This document shows positions 20,361 through 31,710 of a stretch of 64,000 nucleotides of DNA, one piece after another. The position numbers and the translations under genes were made by a program. Source of the DNA: Euonymus europaeus (Eukaryota; Streptophyta; Magnoliopsida; Celastrales; Celastraceae); contig OY756959.1 of assembly GCA_963580455.1 (NCBI GenBank), positions 2,501-66,500 on the forward strand, written 5' to 3'. Within the stretch, counting starts at the first letter, position 1. Each line of letters starts with the position of its first letter. Under the pieces are notes generated by a model. The model saw only the letters and a list, made by a program, of their open reading frames with translations. It did not search any database and was not told the origin of the DNA.

Positions 20361-20611
20361 AGCCAGTCATACCAGGCTTTAGGCAACTTGTCAAAAATAT
20401 TAGCTGACAAAGACACAGCCATAAGCATGGGCCGACCAAGCTGCACCAAATCAGGATTGTAGCTCACTGGCGAAACTCCACCAGCATCATCACTGGCCCT
20501 CTTGAACTCAACAAACAAGTAGATCCCATAACCAACCATGCCTAAACCCCCAAGGGTCAGCAAAAAGTTCAGGAGCTTCAAAAGGCACTCCAAGCACCCT
20601 CTGCAAGTCAT
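20361..20611 (-). pseudogene. TOM2A-like tetraspanin, first coding exon only
   Basis: The ATG at 20611 begins MTCRGCLECLLKLLNFLL, LGGLGMVGYGIYLFVEFKR, then a loop ending FDKLPKAWYDW at a GT donor (20360). The Cys-rich N-terminus and first transmembrane helix match plant TOM2A-type tetraspanin-like proteins, vacuolar membrane proteins known as host factors for tobamovirus replication. Upstream, a GTAAGT donor near 21226 and a purine-rich leader (21227-21300) look like a 5' UTR exon and intron, so promoter and exon 1 seem intact. The later exons with the remaining transmembrane helices are not visible to the left (19200-20350). Probably an orphan 5' gene fragment. Confidence 0.65.
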
Positions 20612-21309
20612 TCTCTATGATTCTTTCAATTCCTTCATATAAGAAAACCCAAATGAGTCTCTCCTTACATCAACAACTCGCCAAATTACATTCAATCGAC
20701 CCCACATTGAACCACAGATCATCCCTTATATCATCAAAATTTCACCGAAATAAAATTCAAGATTCAGAAATACTTCAAAGATTGTGCTCATTTGGTGCTT
20801 GATAAAATGCATAAGCCGAAAACTTTATCCATTATAAAATGGAAGTTCAAAACAAACAAATTTTAACTACCCCTAATGAGTCCACTCGAATTTAGCTTCG
20901 TCGAATCCTATGCATCAAAAATAAAATCACACAAAATTCGAACTAATTCTACTTCCCTTCAGCTAAATCTTCTCAGCACCATAAATGGGGCAACAGGTAT
21001 TTATTGCCACTTAAAAAATTCAAATTCCAAATCTTCGACTCCCTCCCCACGTATCAATACACAAATTCGACCAAATCCGTCCACTTTGACAAACAATTCA
21101 CAACTATAATTAGCACAGATTATGCCATCCCAAAAAATAAAATAAAAGAAAATTCAAGACAATATCAGAACTCAATCTTGCTTGATCGGAACTACGTAAC
21201 GAATAAGAAAAGCGTAGAACTTACGGTAATCGAAAATTGCGAGCGCTTCTAATTTAATTTTACCGGAAAATCAAGAGAGAGATCGAAAGAGAGATGATTT
21301 CAAACGGGG

Positions 21310-22052
21310 AGAGAGATGGAGGACACCTTGCACATCTGGCCATGCACTGAACGACGGTTGGCAAATGGCAATCCTTGTCTTTTTAGAATGACACATTTGC
21401 CCTCCTCTCTTTTTTTCCCCTTAATTATGTGATATTTTGCAAATTTAAAGGGCAAATAGGGGCCAACACGATTTGTTTATTAAGGATCAATAAAACGACA
21501 GAGTTTTGACTTTGAAAATTATATTCTCTTTTTCATTTGTTAAGTAGGAATATACATGTGTTAAGAACGTGCAATTATAGATTTTTATTAGGGAATGAAT
21601 AATGTATGAGAATATATATTTTATTAATTTAAATATATTGAGACACGTGTTCTTATTGATATGACTTAACTTTTGTGAAATAGAGGTACAATCAGTATTT
21701 ATTTTGATGTAATTTTGTTACGAACAATATGAAAACTTGCTAATATGAGGAAGGAATAATGTATATGGATTTGTATTTGACTGATGTGTTTGAGTACATG
21801 GTTTGACTTTTGTATAACAGAAGTGAGATTAGTATTGATTTTGGTATAGTTTGGTTGGTGATAACATGATGACTAATAATATTGTTGACCTTGTTAATAT
21901 GGAAAATGAATAATGTATAAAAATTTGTGTTTTACTGATATGGCTATATTGTGACACGTGTTTTGTTGATGTAGATAAAATTTTAACTTAATTTTTTGTT
22001 TAATAAAGACGAGATTATTTTTATTTTAATGGAGAATGGATATATAAACCTA
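21310..22052. other. AT-rich sequence with degenerate tandem repeats
   Basis: No gene seen. From about 21580 a unit of roughly 160-200 bp recurs in degenerate form (GAATAATGTAT, then a TTGTATTT-AC-TGAT block, ACACGTGTT, a TTGACTTTTGTA block). It ends against the Helitron terminus at 22053. Confidence 0.5.
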
Positions 22053-22085
22053 CTAGGGTGGAGGCCCACGCTACGCTGCGGGTCT
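22053..22085 (-). mobile_element. Helitron 3' terminus (hairpin plus CTAG, host T)
   Basis: On the minus strand the sequence reads a GC hairpin (CCCGC-AGCGTA-GCGTGGG), about 10 bases, then CTAG, followed by T. Hairpin, CTRR and insertion next to T are the standard right-end signature of plant Helitrons. The element body would extend to the right, over the RPA1-like gene. The 5' TC end could not be placed with confidence, and no Rep/helicase gene is visible. Confidence 0.6.
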
Positions 22086-22827
22086 TGTTGTTTATATATT
22101 TTATTGGATCGTTTTCCAGGTATATGGAAAGTGATAATGCTCAGTTCTTCTATTTTTTTCGATGAAAAGATCTAAGAGATGAAGTCAATTGTAATAAGTT
22201 GAGAGATCATCTGGTTGTGGCGGCTGATAAATTCACAATGTACATGAGTAATATTTGGCCCATAAACTGAAGTAGTATGGTCTTTGAAGGCAATTAATTA
22301 ACAATTTAAGTCAGGTTGTTATATGTTTTTTTAAAACATAGATAGATTAATATAAGCGAGTGAGTGAGAATTGACTACTAAGTTGAAATTGTTTTTAATT
22401 GAAATAATTGCAAGAGGAAAATCATTTGACGATTATAAACGTGTTATTGAAAGCAAATAGAGAGATCGAATATATAAAAATTAGATTCAACATGGTATTA
22501 TAACAAAGGTTTTATCCAAGATAACCTAAAACATCCAAACATTGCAGCTAATGCTTTGTACACGGCATAGCTATAATTCAAAATGTTGTTTAAATACTAA
22601 ACATTGCTACGACTGCACCTGTGATGTAGTAACAAAAACTTGTTTTTCCCTTGTAAAATTGTTGTGCCCAGCTCTCGTCTTTGGCAGCTACTTTTCTGTA
22701 CATGAATTATCTGCTGTATCTCCAACACCATCAGCACATTCATCTTATAAGATTACAAATAGCGTAAGAATCATGGCAAATGCAGACTTATATTTTCCAT
22801 AGTAGTTTCCATTTTATCATTTAACCT
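22086..22827. other. Non-coding AT-rich stretch inside the presumed Helitron
   Basis: No gene, RNA or repeat was recognised. Short frames here lack splice or domain support. It would be the 3' flank of the RPA1-like gene. Confidence 0.4.
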
Positions 22828-24030
22828 TCAAGTTAAGTACATCTGTTTAGATATGTACCTTCTAATATTTTGGTTGTTGCTCTCACAATCCTCGTGCTGC
22901 ATTGCTTCCATTGATCTCTTTAGCTTTGTCTTTGATAATTGTTTCTGAGTTTCTTGTTCTTCCCCATGAACAATGCTTTTAATCTTGAAAGACAATTTAG
23001 TTGGGTCCTCCTCTTTATCATTGATTGCAACCCTTAGAGAATACATTTTGCCAAGCAGTTGTTGCATTATTTTCGGGGCAATGGTTCTTTTGGAGTTTGG
23101 CAGCTCAGATAGATCTGCTGCTGTTATATTCAGGAGTCTCTCAACGTGGTTTCCAAATGCCAAGAATTTTGCATTTGCCATTTCATCATGCATTTCCATC
23201 GTCAATTTGTACCTGTTTATTAATAATGAGTCGATTTAGGTTATCAAATTAACTTATTTCATACGCATTTATTAATAAACAAATTAAATTCTTACCATGG
23301 TATTGGAAGTTTTTCTGATGGTCCACACTCTGGGCAGGCTAACACTCCTTCATGGCTCCTCATACCTAATTTGCATTTTGGACAGGCGTTGTACCACCAA
23401 CCGTTGGATATATCTATTTTTTGAATTATTGCCTCGGTGGAATAAATGTTTTTCTACAAAAACGTTTTCATAGTTTGATGATGTGGATAGGTTTATTGTG
23501 TTTGAAGATTGAATTTGTCTAAACTTACCAGGTCTCCAATTGGATCAAGTGATAGTAGCTCCTCAATATTCTTTATCTCAGGCAGTAAATCTGTTGCTGC
23601 AACTGATGAATTCCCATTACTTTTTTCGATGACAGTTGCCTCATTTGGGTACTCAAGCCTGCATATATAGGTTGCATTGGTAGTAAAATTGGGTGATTAT
23701 ATTATGTTTTATAATATACTAAAAAGTGTTACCTCTCTCTGAAATCTTCCACCTCCGGTATGTCCAGATTGATGTAGAGTTTAGTAGCTGAGGTACTGGA
23801 TAGTATGGTTTCCGCTGTAACATGGTATCCATAAATCTTCAATATTTAAATTTTTTGTATTATATAAACAAATATTTCAAAGTTGTATGCTAACCCTTGA
23901 AAGATCTAACTGTCATTCCTGTGAGTATGATGATTATAGGCTCTTTATTTGATATGTTTGACACAAGTTCTTCAACAAAAGCATCTGCTATTGCACCCCA
24001 TAACGTGACTTGTAGTTGTTTGACTCTGTA
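22828..24030 (-). CDS. RPA1-like single-strand DNA-binding protein, N-terminus missing
   Basis: Five exons on the minus strand with plausible GT-AG borders: about 24027-23894 (VKQLQVTLWGAIADAF), 23840-23733 (YGYHVTAETILSSTSATKL, DIPEVEDFR), 23658-23529, 23453-23296 (ACPKC, ACPECGPSEKLP) and 23212-22828 (TMEMHDEMANAKFLAFG, HVERLLNITAADL). This is an OB fold followed by the replication factor A C-terminal domain with its C4 zinc finger (CPKC...CPEC). Plant Helitrons often carry such RPA1-like genes, and a Helitron 3' terminus in the same orientation lies 0.8 kb downstream. The first OB fold is missing; sequence upstream changes at about 24040-24120 to the MULE promoter, suggesting truncation by that insertion. 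Confidence 0.75.
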
Positions 24031-24118
24031 ATTCATGAAGGTAATTTCATGTTAAAATGTTATAACTCAGCACACAATTAGACCAATACATGGGCATGTG
24101 GAAGATAAAGATTAAATG

Positions 24119-24150
24119 TCTAAACCCTAAACCCTAAACCCTAAACCCTA
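24119..24150. promoter_or_regulatory. Four-unit telomere-like box upstream of the MULE transposase
   Basis: CTAAACCCTAAACCCTAAACC-type sequence, four perfect units, 50 bp before the first ATG of the transposase. Single AAACCCTA telo-boxes are known plant promoter elements; four in tandem is more than usual. It may instead be a short interstitial telomere repeat made at a repaired break. Confidence 0.6.
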
Positions 24151-24199
24151 GTAATACAAGAGTTCTTTATTGGTTGTCATCGCAGAGGGTGTATTTCTA

Positions 24200-26568
24200 A
24201 TGATTAAGAATTCTGGACAAGTATTTCCTGTTATGCTTGGATCGGATGTTGATTTCCAATGTTTATTACGTAAAATTGTTGAGAAATGGAGTTGTTTTGA
24301 TGTGGGGAAGTTTGATTTATCTTATTCGATTCCCGGCTATAGTGGATGTTCTCTTAGGAATGATGAAGATTTTAGCACGATGGTTTCATTGATTAACGTT
24401 CTTGGTTTGCATCTCGTTGAAGTTTTTGTGACAGATTTAAATGATAATTTTCGGAGTGTTACTAGTGTTTCAGTGTTGAACAATAATAATATAGATTTCA
24501 ATCATTCTAGGGCTGATGAAACCGTGAATGAAGATGTTGAAGTTAATATTTCAACGTTTTGTTCTTCTTCAAATGGCAGTCATTTGCTGTCTTCTTCTTG
24601 GGGTGGTCTTATTAGTGATGTTGGGCAGAAATTTGATGGTGGAGTAGCTGAATTTAGGCTTGCGCTTAGCAAGTATTCTATTGAAAATGGGTTTAAGTTT
24701 ATTTATGTGAGGAACAATGACGACAGAGTTGTTGTTGAGTGTGTTAACAAGTTCTCTCATGGTTGTAAGTGGTTTGTTTATGCTGTTAGGTCAAAGGTTA
24801 ATGGTCCTTGTTTTATCAGAAAGTTGTACAAACAACACACATGTCCTGTTGTGTTGAGAGACGAGAAAAGTGATAGGATGAGTGCAAAGTTGATATCTGG
24901 ATTAATTCTTGATTTAGTTAGGAAGAAACCGTCTTTGTGTCCAAACGATGTTGTATCGCACTGTCTTAGTAATTATGGATGTGAGATTAGCTATGACAAG
25001 GCTTGGAATGCTTTAGAGAAGGCCAAAGCTGATATTTTTGGCGACTCATCCCAATCATACAAGCAGTTAGGGTTATATGTTGATGATGTGAGGGTTCAGA
25101 GTCCAGGAAGCCATGTTGTTTTGGATGTAGATGTTGGTTCGAAAAGATTTCGGCGATTATTTATTGCTTTCCATGCATGTATAAAGGGTTTTCATCACTG
25201 TCGCCCATTGTTATTCATTGATGGTACATTCTTGAAAGGAAGGTTTATAGGAACTCTATTATCTGCCACAGGAAAGAATGGGAATCAAGGTGATTATATT
25301 TATATGTTGCTTTTCTTCAATTTTTTTGCTATTGTTCTGTTATTTACATTGAGATACTCGTATGATACATTCATGATACCTTTTCATTATGTGTATTTTG
25401 TCTTTTTTATAATTTATCAAGCTTGTTTCCTTTGGGTTTTGTGGTCGTAGACTCTGAAAATCAAGAAAATTGGAAGTGGTTCTTTGAGCAATTGCAAGTT
25501 GTTGTTAGTGGTGTTCGTTCAATTATTTTTGTATCTGATAGAAATGTTGGTTTGGTGGAAGCTTTGCCTAAGGTTTTTCCTACTGCAAATCATTATTATT
25601 GTCTTCAGCATTTGAAGCAAAATCCGAGGGATAGATTCAGTCGAGGGTCTTTTACCAATCGTCATAGAGAACGAATGGTGTGGTTGTTACGTGAATGTGC
25701 TGTTGCTCCTACTATTGAAATTTTTAATAGGAAGATGGTTATATTTAAACAAGAAGGGGGTGCTATTGTTGCTAGTTTCTTGGAGGATTTACCTCTTAAG
25801 CATTGGACGAATGTGTATGGTGTTGGGTGTCATTATGGAGAGATGCATTCGAATGCAGCTGAGTCGTTCAATTCATGGATTCTTGATTGTAGGAGTTTGC
25901 CTATAACTCAAATGGTTGATAAGATAAGATTGAAGCTTATGGGTTGGTTTTATGAAAGAAAGATTGTGTCAGGTAATTTATCCAAAAATTTTATGATATT
26001 TTCATGATACTCTTGTTATACGTTATGTCAAACAATTTTCAAAGTTTCTTTATGTGAATTGTTTTGCAAGATGGCTGGGAAGGAATATTATGTCCAAAGA
26101 TGGTCGAGAAGCTTCATGGATATGGGGTTGAGGGTCGGTCTTGGCATGTGCAGAGGTCATCTGAATTTATATTTGAGGTTTTCTATGACCCACGTCATGT
26201 AGTGGACCTTTATTATTCAAGTGTTTTTGTGCTATGTGGCAGTTGAATGGGTATCCATGTGTGCATGCTGTGAAAGCAATTAGTAGGTCTGGAAAGCGGA
26301 TTGAAGATTTTGTGCACTATTACTTTCATGTTGCAGCTTTTCGGAAATCATATGAAGAATCAATCAACCCTGTTCGGTCGTATTTGTCTACTGATGACGT
26401 TGTTGATGATAATGACGACATTCTTCCTCCAGTCACAAGGAGGCCCCCGGGGAGGCCTAAAAACGACGTATAAGGTCCAGAGGTGAGCAGATTAGAATGA
26501 TCCGTTGTGGGAGGTGTGGAAAGATGGGTAACCACAACAAGAAGACCTGTAAAGAAGCATTGGCATAG
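24200..26568 (+). pseudogene. Mutator-like (MULE/MURA-type) transposase with frameshifts
   Basis: The start is the ATG at 24200 (MIKNSGQVFPVML); the open frame extends a little upstream without an ATG. It has an N-terminal PB1-like region (to residue 85), the MULE N-terminal zinc-binding region (GCKWFVYAV, KLYKQHTCP), then the MULE transposase core. Candidate catalytic acids are D in LLFIDGTFLKG, D in IIFVSDRNVG and E in HSNAAESFNSW. An intron falls at about 25290-25421 (frame does not close exactly with canonical sites) and another at about 25975-26069. The SWIM zinc finger (CFCAMWQLNGYPCVH) is in another frame from the preceding segment (break at about 26205-26220), and a further shift near 26460 separates it from a terminal CCHC knuckle (CGRCGKMGNHNKKTC). 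It is convergent with the Ulp1 gene. Confidence 0.8.
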
Positions 26569-26870
26569 TTTTTTTTTTTTGTTAAGACAATGCATTTGTG
26601 TTGTCTGTTATGGTTATGTTTATTTGTTTATGTACGAACAATGTATCTCCAATTTATCTGATGTTATAATTATTAGTATCGTGAAGGTATTTTAAAATGA
26701 ATTGTTATTCATGATTTTTTTCATTTTTATAGAATGTATCATCAATGTATTTTACCCATAACTGACAGAAGATGTAAGTTTAATTACTCATCAAATAGTA
26801 GCTAATAACGTTCCGTCATGTCCTACATAGGGAAACATATACTGCAAGTCAATTACATTACTTAACTTTT

Positions 26871-29800
26871 TCATGGAATCACAAAATTTTTCATGAACAT
26901 TTGGACCATGTGGCATTTGTATTGCATGACTTCTTTCAGTGGTAGAATCTCCTCTATAGGTTCACCCTTGACCAATTTCTCCATTAAATGACAGACATGT
27001 ACGCCGCAATCAACCCTGCATTTCGAATGTGATATTGTGAAGATTTTACTATTTCTATTAGAATTGGGGAATAAACTTAATGTAGAACATATTAACTTAC
27101 GTGCCAAAATTTTGCTGCGGGCACTGAACATCGGATCGGAGAGGGGTGCTGAACATTTTGTCAACGTCTTCAGTATCGAGGCCTTTGTTTTCATTGTTCA
27201 TTTTGAAAATGTCCTTTTGCTTGTTTGTCACATAACTTATCTGCGTAAATTGCCGTCGTTTTAGTTAAATATCTCACACAATAACCATAAATATATCACG
27301 AAAGTATCATGTGTGTATGATTGAAAGTTCGTTACCAGTTTTTCAGCATCGACGATGTAAAGGTCTGATATTCCATCCCTCGGCTTCAAGCTATTATACT
27401 GTGTCCATTCCCCCTCCGTTGTGTCAAATGTAACTAGCGTCCAATGGATTGGCTGAATCTCGATGTCTCTACCTCCATTCGAATTAATTGGGAAAATAAG
27501 CAAACGGGTCAGTGGAGACAAACTGGAAAGTACCTTGTCGATCTTAGCCTCTCTAATATCTTTGTACTCGTCTTTCACGATGTAAGTCTGAAAAAAAGTA
27601 ATACAGTTAGTGATATATTTCGAAGTTGCAATAAAAAACTTGAAATTATTTGGGATATCATATGATTGATTACCCAACACAAGGAGTCAAATATGAAAAA
27701 AGTATCTGCGGATTCAGATTCATCAGCTGAAATCTTGTTGGCATCCATCAATTTTTTTCCATGTGCATTAATAACCTGCACTCACATTTATTTTTTATGA
27801 ATTGTATTTTTAATAATGCTATAATTTGATGTGTATATTGAAATCTCGAATGTAAAGTTGACTGCAGGTTAACTTTACTAACATTGTTGGTGATGCCTTT
27901 GTCACTCAAAATGTCAAGCAAATCTTCCATGGTTACAAGATCACATTATGAGGACGATCCAGTAATACGTATCCTGTGTTTGATAAAGTTTCAGAGTTAA
28001 TCATTGAGATATATCAATTGTATCCCAAACATATCTCACGTGTATCATGAAAAAATAATTTTGGCATTCTAAACAACTTACGTTTCTCCATGCTTTTCCA
28101 GTGTTGAATTTATCATTCCCAAGGTGGCTAAATCAAGATGCTTTGGTGTTTTCCAAGATGCCGGTATCTTCCTTAACATCTTCTTCATTTTCTTCACACT
28201 ACTATCAGGTGCATTAGTCAAATCAATAATGCTGGAATCCTCACAATTTTCTACAGCTTCTTCATCTTGTGCTGGTGCTTTTCCGACATCTTTGGGTTTT
28301 GTAGCCCTTGTTTTCCTTTTGTCGGTGCTGAAGGAGTAAGCATATGCTTCATCGCGTTTCCGCTTCCTCTCGTTTTTGTTCTTGATTCTTTTTATCATGG
28401 ATGGTTGTTCAAGATTTGATTCCTGTAAAGCGTGATTGCATACAGTTATATTTTTTTCTAAAGATAGTTAATAAAAAGGATTTAAGCAAGAAATTTTGTA
28501 AGTTACCATGTCGTCGCTCTCTTCTTCGGCATCTTCATTCTCAGATAGTTTTTGCTCTGTTCCCTTCATTTTTGACAAATAGCACAACTTTGTATGAGAT
28601 GCACTATATATTAACCACAGTTCAATTATTACAGAATCATATAGGTATCGTCATTTGACATTGTATTACATAAAAACCATACTTGGATCACGAAGGTATT
28701 ATATATGTATCATACCTCTATCTCTTCTAAACCCTCTTTGATTGTTCTTTTTTGGATAAGTTTTTCTGGTGTATCCAGCATCTCAAATAATGTTTGATCT
28801 TTTTGATTGTCAACAATAACGTTTTCCAGGTTATCGATCAACGACTGTGACTGCAAAAATGTCAACTCTACAATAGAACTAGATGTAGACAAAATTTATG
28901 TTTATTATTTTTAGTATGCAAAAGAATTTACCAAATTGAACGTAGGCATGTCATTTAGCCACTCTTTCCCTTCATCTTCGTCTTCCTGTTTCTTTTCCTC
29001 GATATGAGGCTCAGAATTGGTACTTGCTGGTTCCTACATATAAGTAAGCATCATTATCGTCAATGTATCGTTATGGTATTATGGATGTATGTGACTTGTA
29101 TCAATTACACATATTTTACCTTCAATCCAGATAAGTTGCTGCTGATTGAGGTTGATGAACTTCTCAACTTCTGTGTCAATCCGTGCACTTCAAATTCAGT
29201 CAGCTCCTCTTCAAATTTATGTTTTGAGTCATCCAACTCCTTTTCCAATGAACTTACCTTTTTCTGCAATTCTTCTATGTATGAGTTCTTTTCATCAAGT
29301 TGGTATTTCATGTAAACTTCTCTGACTTTAGCTGCCTCCAGGTCAGTGAGAAGTTTATGAATATTTTCTTGCATTGGTTCCTTTCCTTGGTCTGTCTCAG
29401 TTTTAGGTGGTGCTGTTGAGGTATCCTGGTCCTCTGATTTTCTGATTATGTATTCTCCAAGCTTCAATAGCGGAGTGTTCTCAAGATCGTCATCGCTCGT
29501 TTGTTCAAACATTTGCAACACGTCTTTAAGGTGTGTTGTAGGTCGATCTATGTCATCGTATTCTTCTTCACTGTTTTCTTCTTGTTCACTGTTCTTTTCT
29601 TCTCCAATGTTCTGTTCTTCTTCACTGTTTTCTTCTTCTTCTCCACTGTCATCTGCATCAAGAGATCCTTTTTGTTTTTCTTCATCATCCTTCTCCTCCT
29701 CATCATCTTCGGATGAAAACTCACTTTGAAACTCGTGTATTTTATCAAATCCTGTTCTCTTCAAGGCACTTGTTAGTTCCCTCAGATCCCATTTTCCACA

Positions 29801-30624
29801 AATCAATCTTGTCTTCGTATATTTGGCGTCACAAATATGTGATAATTCCATCACCCAAAACTGTATCACAGGAATAGAACAATATAATCAATATTGTATC
29901 ATAAGTGTATTATATGAAGATGATAATTGTATAATAAAAGAATCATAGTAAAATGATGTCTTACCGGCAGTGCAATTAAACAACCCGTTATGTCTTGCGG
30001 GCTGCACTTGGATAATGAGGTGTGCAAGCATTGAAATATGTGACGAGTCCAATTACAGGAATTCAACTGCTCAAGGTTCTCCACATAGCTGATGTAGCCC
30101 CAACTCAAAGTCATTGATTTATTAGCAACAAACAATGAAGCAAGCATGTAAAGCACTAGCAGACGACATAAGTCTTCTTCATCTTCTACTTTACTTCCTA
30201 AGGATACTTCTTTCACCTGAGTTTCTATTATTGATTTCGTCAATCTAGGGGTAAATCTAAACCTCCTTTCAATAAAACCACTGGTCGTGTCTTTTTTTTT
30301 AGGTGTCACCTCAATAGTTTTCTTACCATCTTCTATCATGAAGATGTCTCTGAAATCCTTGTACAGAAACTTCCTGCTTCGTCCCCCTATGAAGAATGAT
30401 TCTGTTGCTTTGTCAAATGACTTCAGTAAGTTGAACATATTGCTGTTTGAAAAAGCACACTCTGCCATTTTCAGATCTTTGCTCAATACGGCTTCAATCA
30501 ACTGTCTGAATGGTGTCTTCTTCAATTTGCCGATTTGTTTCTTGCTCAGAGAGAGACCTTCTAAGAGGCCAACAACAGCTTGCAGACTTGACCTGTAATG
30601 TGGAGTGTTTAGTGTATCTTCCAT
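26871..30624 (-). CDS. Ulp1-type cysteine protease of a MULE (Kaonashi-like), multi-exon
   Basis: A minus-strand gene in several exons. The N-terminal part from the ATG at 30624 (MEDTLNTPHYRSS) to about 29960 resembles DUF1985-type plant transposon domains (RLLVLYMLASLF, WTRHIFQCLHTSL). An acidic, coiled-coil-prone region (29869-29105, Glu runs) follows, then a basic NLS-like segment (28398-28080), then the C48 protease domain (27930-26871). Catalytic blocks seen: IHWTLVTF with His, WTQYNSLKPR where the usual Asp of YDSL is Asn, CPQQNFGT with the oxyanion Gln, and DCGVHVCHL with Cys. Pairing with a MULE transposase is what is described for Kaonashi elements. Exon borders are only partly resolved and the 5' end could lie farther right. 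Confidence 0.7.
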
Positions 30625-30654
30625 CGTTTTTTTCACCTGGTACCACATAAGCAT

Positions 30655-31420
30655 CTAAAAGGTATCATAAACGTAACTTCGAAAATTAACCAGACGAAAT
30701 AGAGAATATAAATAATTTATGTATCACATAAGCATCTCAAAGGCATCAAAAACGTATCTTCAGTGAATTAACCAGTGGAAATCTAGAATATAAATAATTT
30801 CAAGTACTTCTCCAACATTGAGTCTCGCCATTTCAACACTACTCCAATTTGTTGTATCATAACATATTCACAGAGGTATCACATAATAGTTCGACATAGA
30901 AGACTTACCATGTTTTTAAGAATATGCAGTGTCAGTGATATTCTAGAGAAATTGAATGTGTATCACTATTGAGGAAAAAACTTACCATTTCAGGAATATT
31001 TATAGTTCGCCCCAGTCGCGTCGTTCTGCAGTACCGTTGTTATCGGAGCAGGTACGTTGGCAGAAGAGTCGTACTATTGCTCGAAGGGTTGCGTGGTGGT
31101 TGCAAGGGTTGTCTCTCTCTAGAAATTGAGCTCGTGCTTCTCGGAGGCGTCGGTTCAATGGCGGAAGTGGCAAGGTTTCATTCCGTCAATGAGGAACAGT
31201 CGGAATCATGATAGAGGACTACTGGATTGGCCATTCGTGATGGTGGGAAGCTTCTATTTGGGTGGCACGAAAATCTAGATGGGTATGGCTGTTTTTGGGT
31301 ATTACGCTACCTTACTAGAGTACTACTGTATCACGCACGCATTACAAGCATTTTGAAATTTAAACTCTGATACAGGGGCGTACGAGTCATTGTAGTTATT
31401 AATGGTCTAAAAGACAAACA
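30655..31420. other. Intron/leader of the Ulp1 gene and MULE right flank
   Basis: No convincing coding sequence. It holds at least seven copies of GTATCA (TGATAC on the gene strand), for example near 30662, 30721, 30853 and 31328. A terminal inverted repeat was not recognised, which would fit a non-TIR MULE. Confidence 0.4.
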
Positions 31421-31424
31421 AGTT

Positions 31425-31627
31425 TTTGGCGCCAGTCTTATAAACAAATAAGTCATCTACGGGGTACCGGCCTACAAATTCCCCAAACTTAAAACTAAGA
31501 AGTGTTTGATGGGCCAACACAGAATGGGTATTTTCAGGCTCCATCGTGGGCCTCTAATTCTCCATATTTTTGTGGGCCGATGCGAGAAGAAGCAACACTT
31601 GGCGCCAACATCCCCATACCCGCCAAA
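31425..31627. promoter_or_regulatory. E2F-type sites upstream of the ATXR6-like gene
   Basis: TTTGGCGCC at 31425-31433 and CCGCCAAA at 31620-31627 (reverse of TTTGGCGG) match the TTTSSCGS E2F/DP consensus. A third, weaker palindrome, TTGGCGCCAA, is at 31599-31608. They lie 84-286 bp before the ATG. Published work reports E2F control of Arabidopsis ATXR5/ATXR6 in S phase, so these are likely functional. Confidence 0.65.
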
Positions 31628-31710
31628 CGAAAAGTCAAAAGAACCCGCGCGGGCCTGTTTGGCTCCACTATTAAATCTTCCGTCGCTCATTCTCCTTCAA
31701 AGATCTGGCA

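Noticed and set aside
29548..29748. Lys-rich frame on the minus strand and Ser-rich frame on the plus strand
   Set aside because: They are out-of-frame readings of the acidic GAA/GAG-rich repeat in the Ulp1 gene.
22053..31400. A single Helitron covering RPA, transposase and Ulp1 genes
   Set aside because: No Rep/helicase gene and no 5' TC end were found. A TCTAGTAAGG near 31317 looked possible but is not preceded by A. The RPA gene is truncated at the MULE boundary, which fits a nested insertion better.
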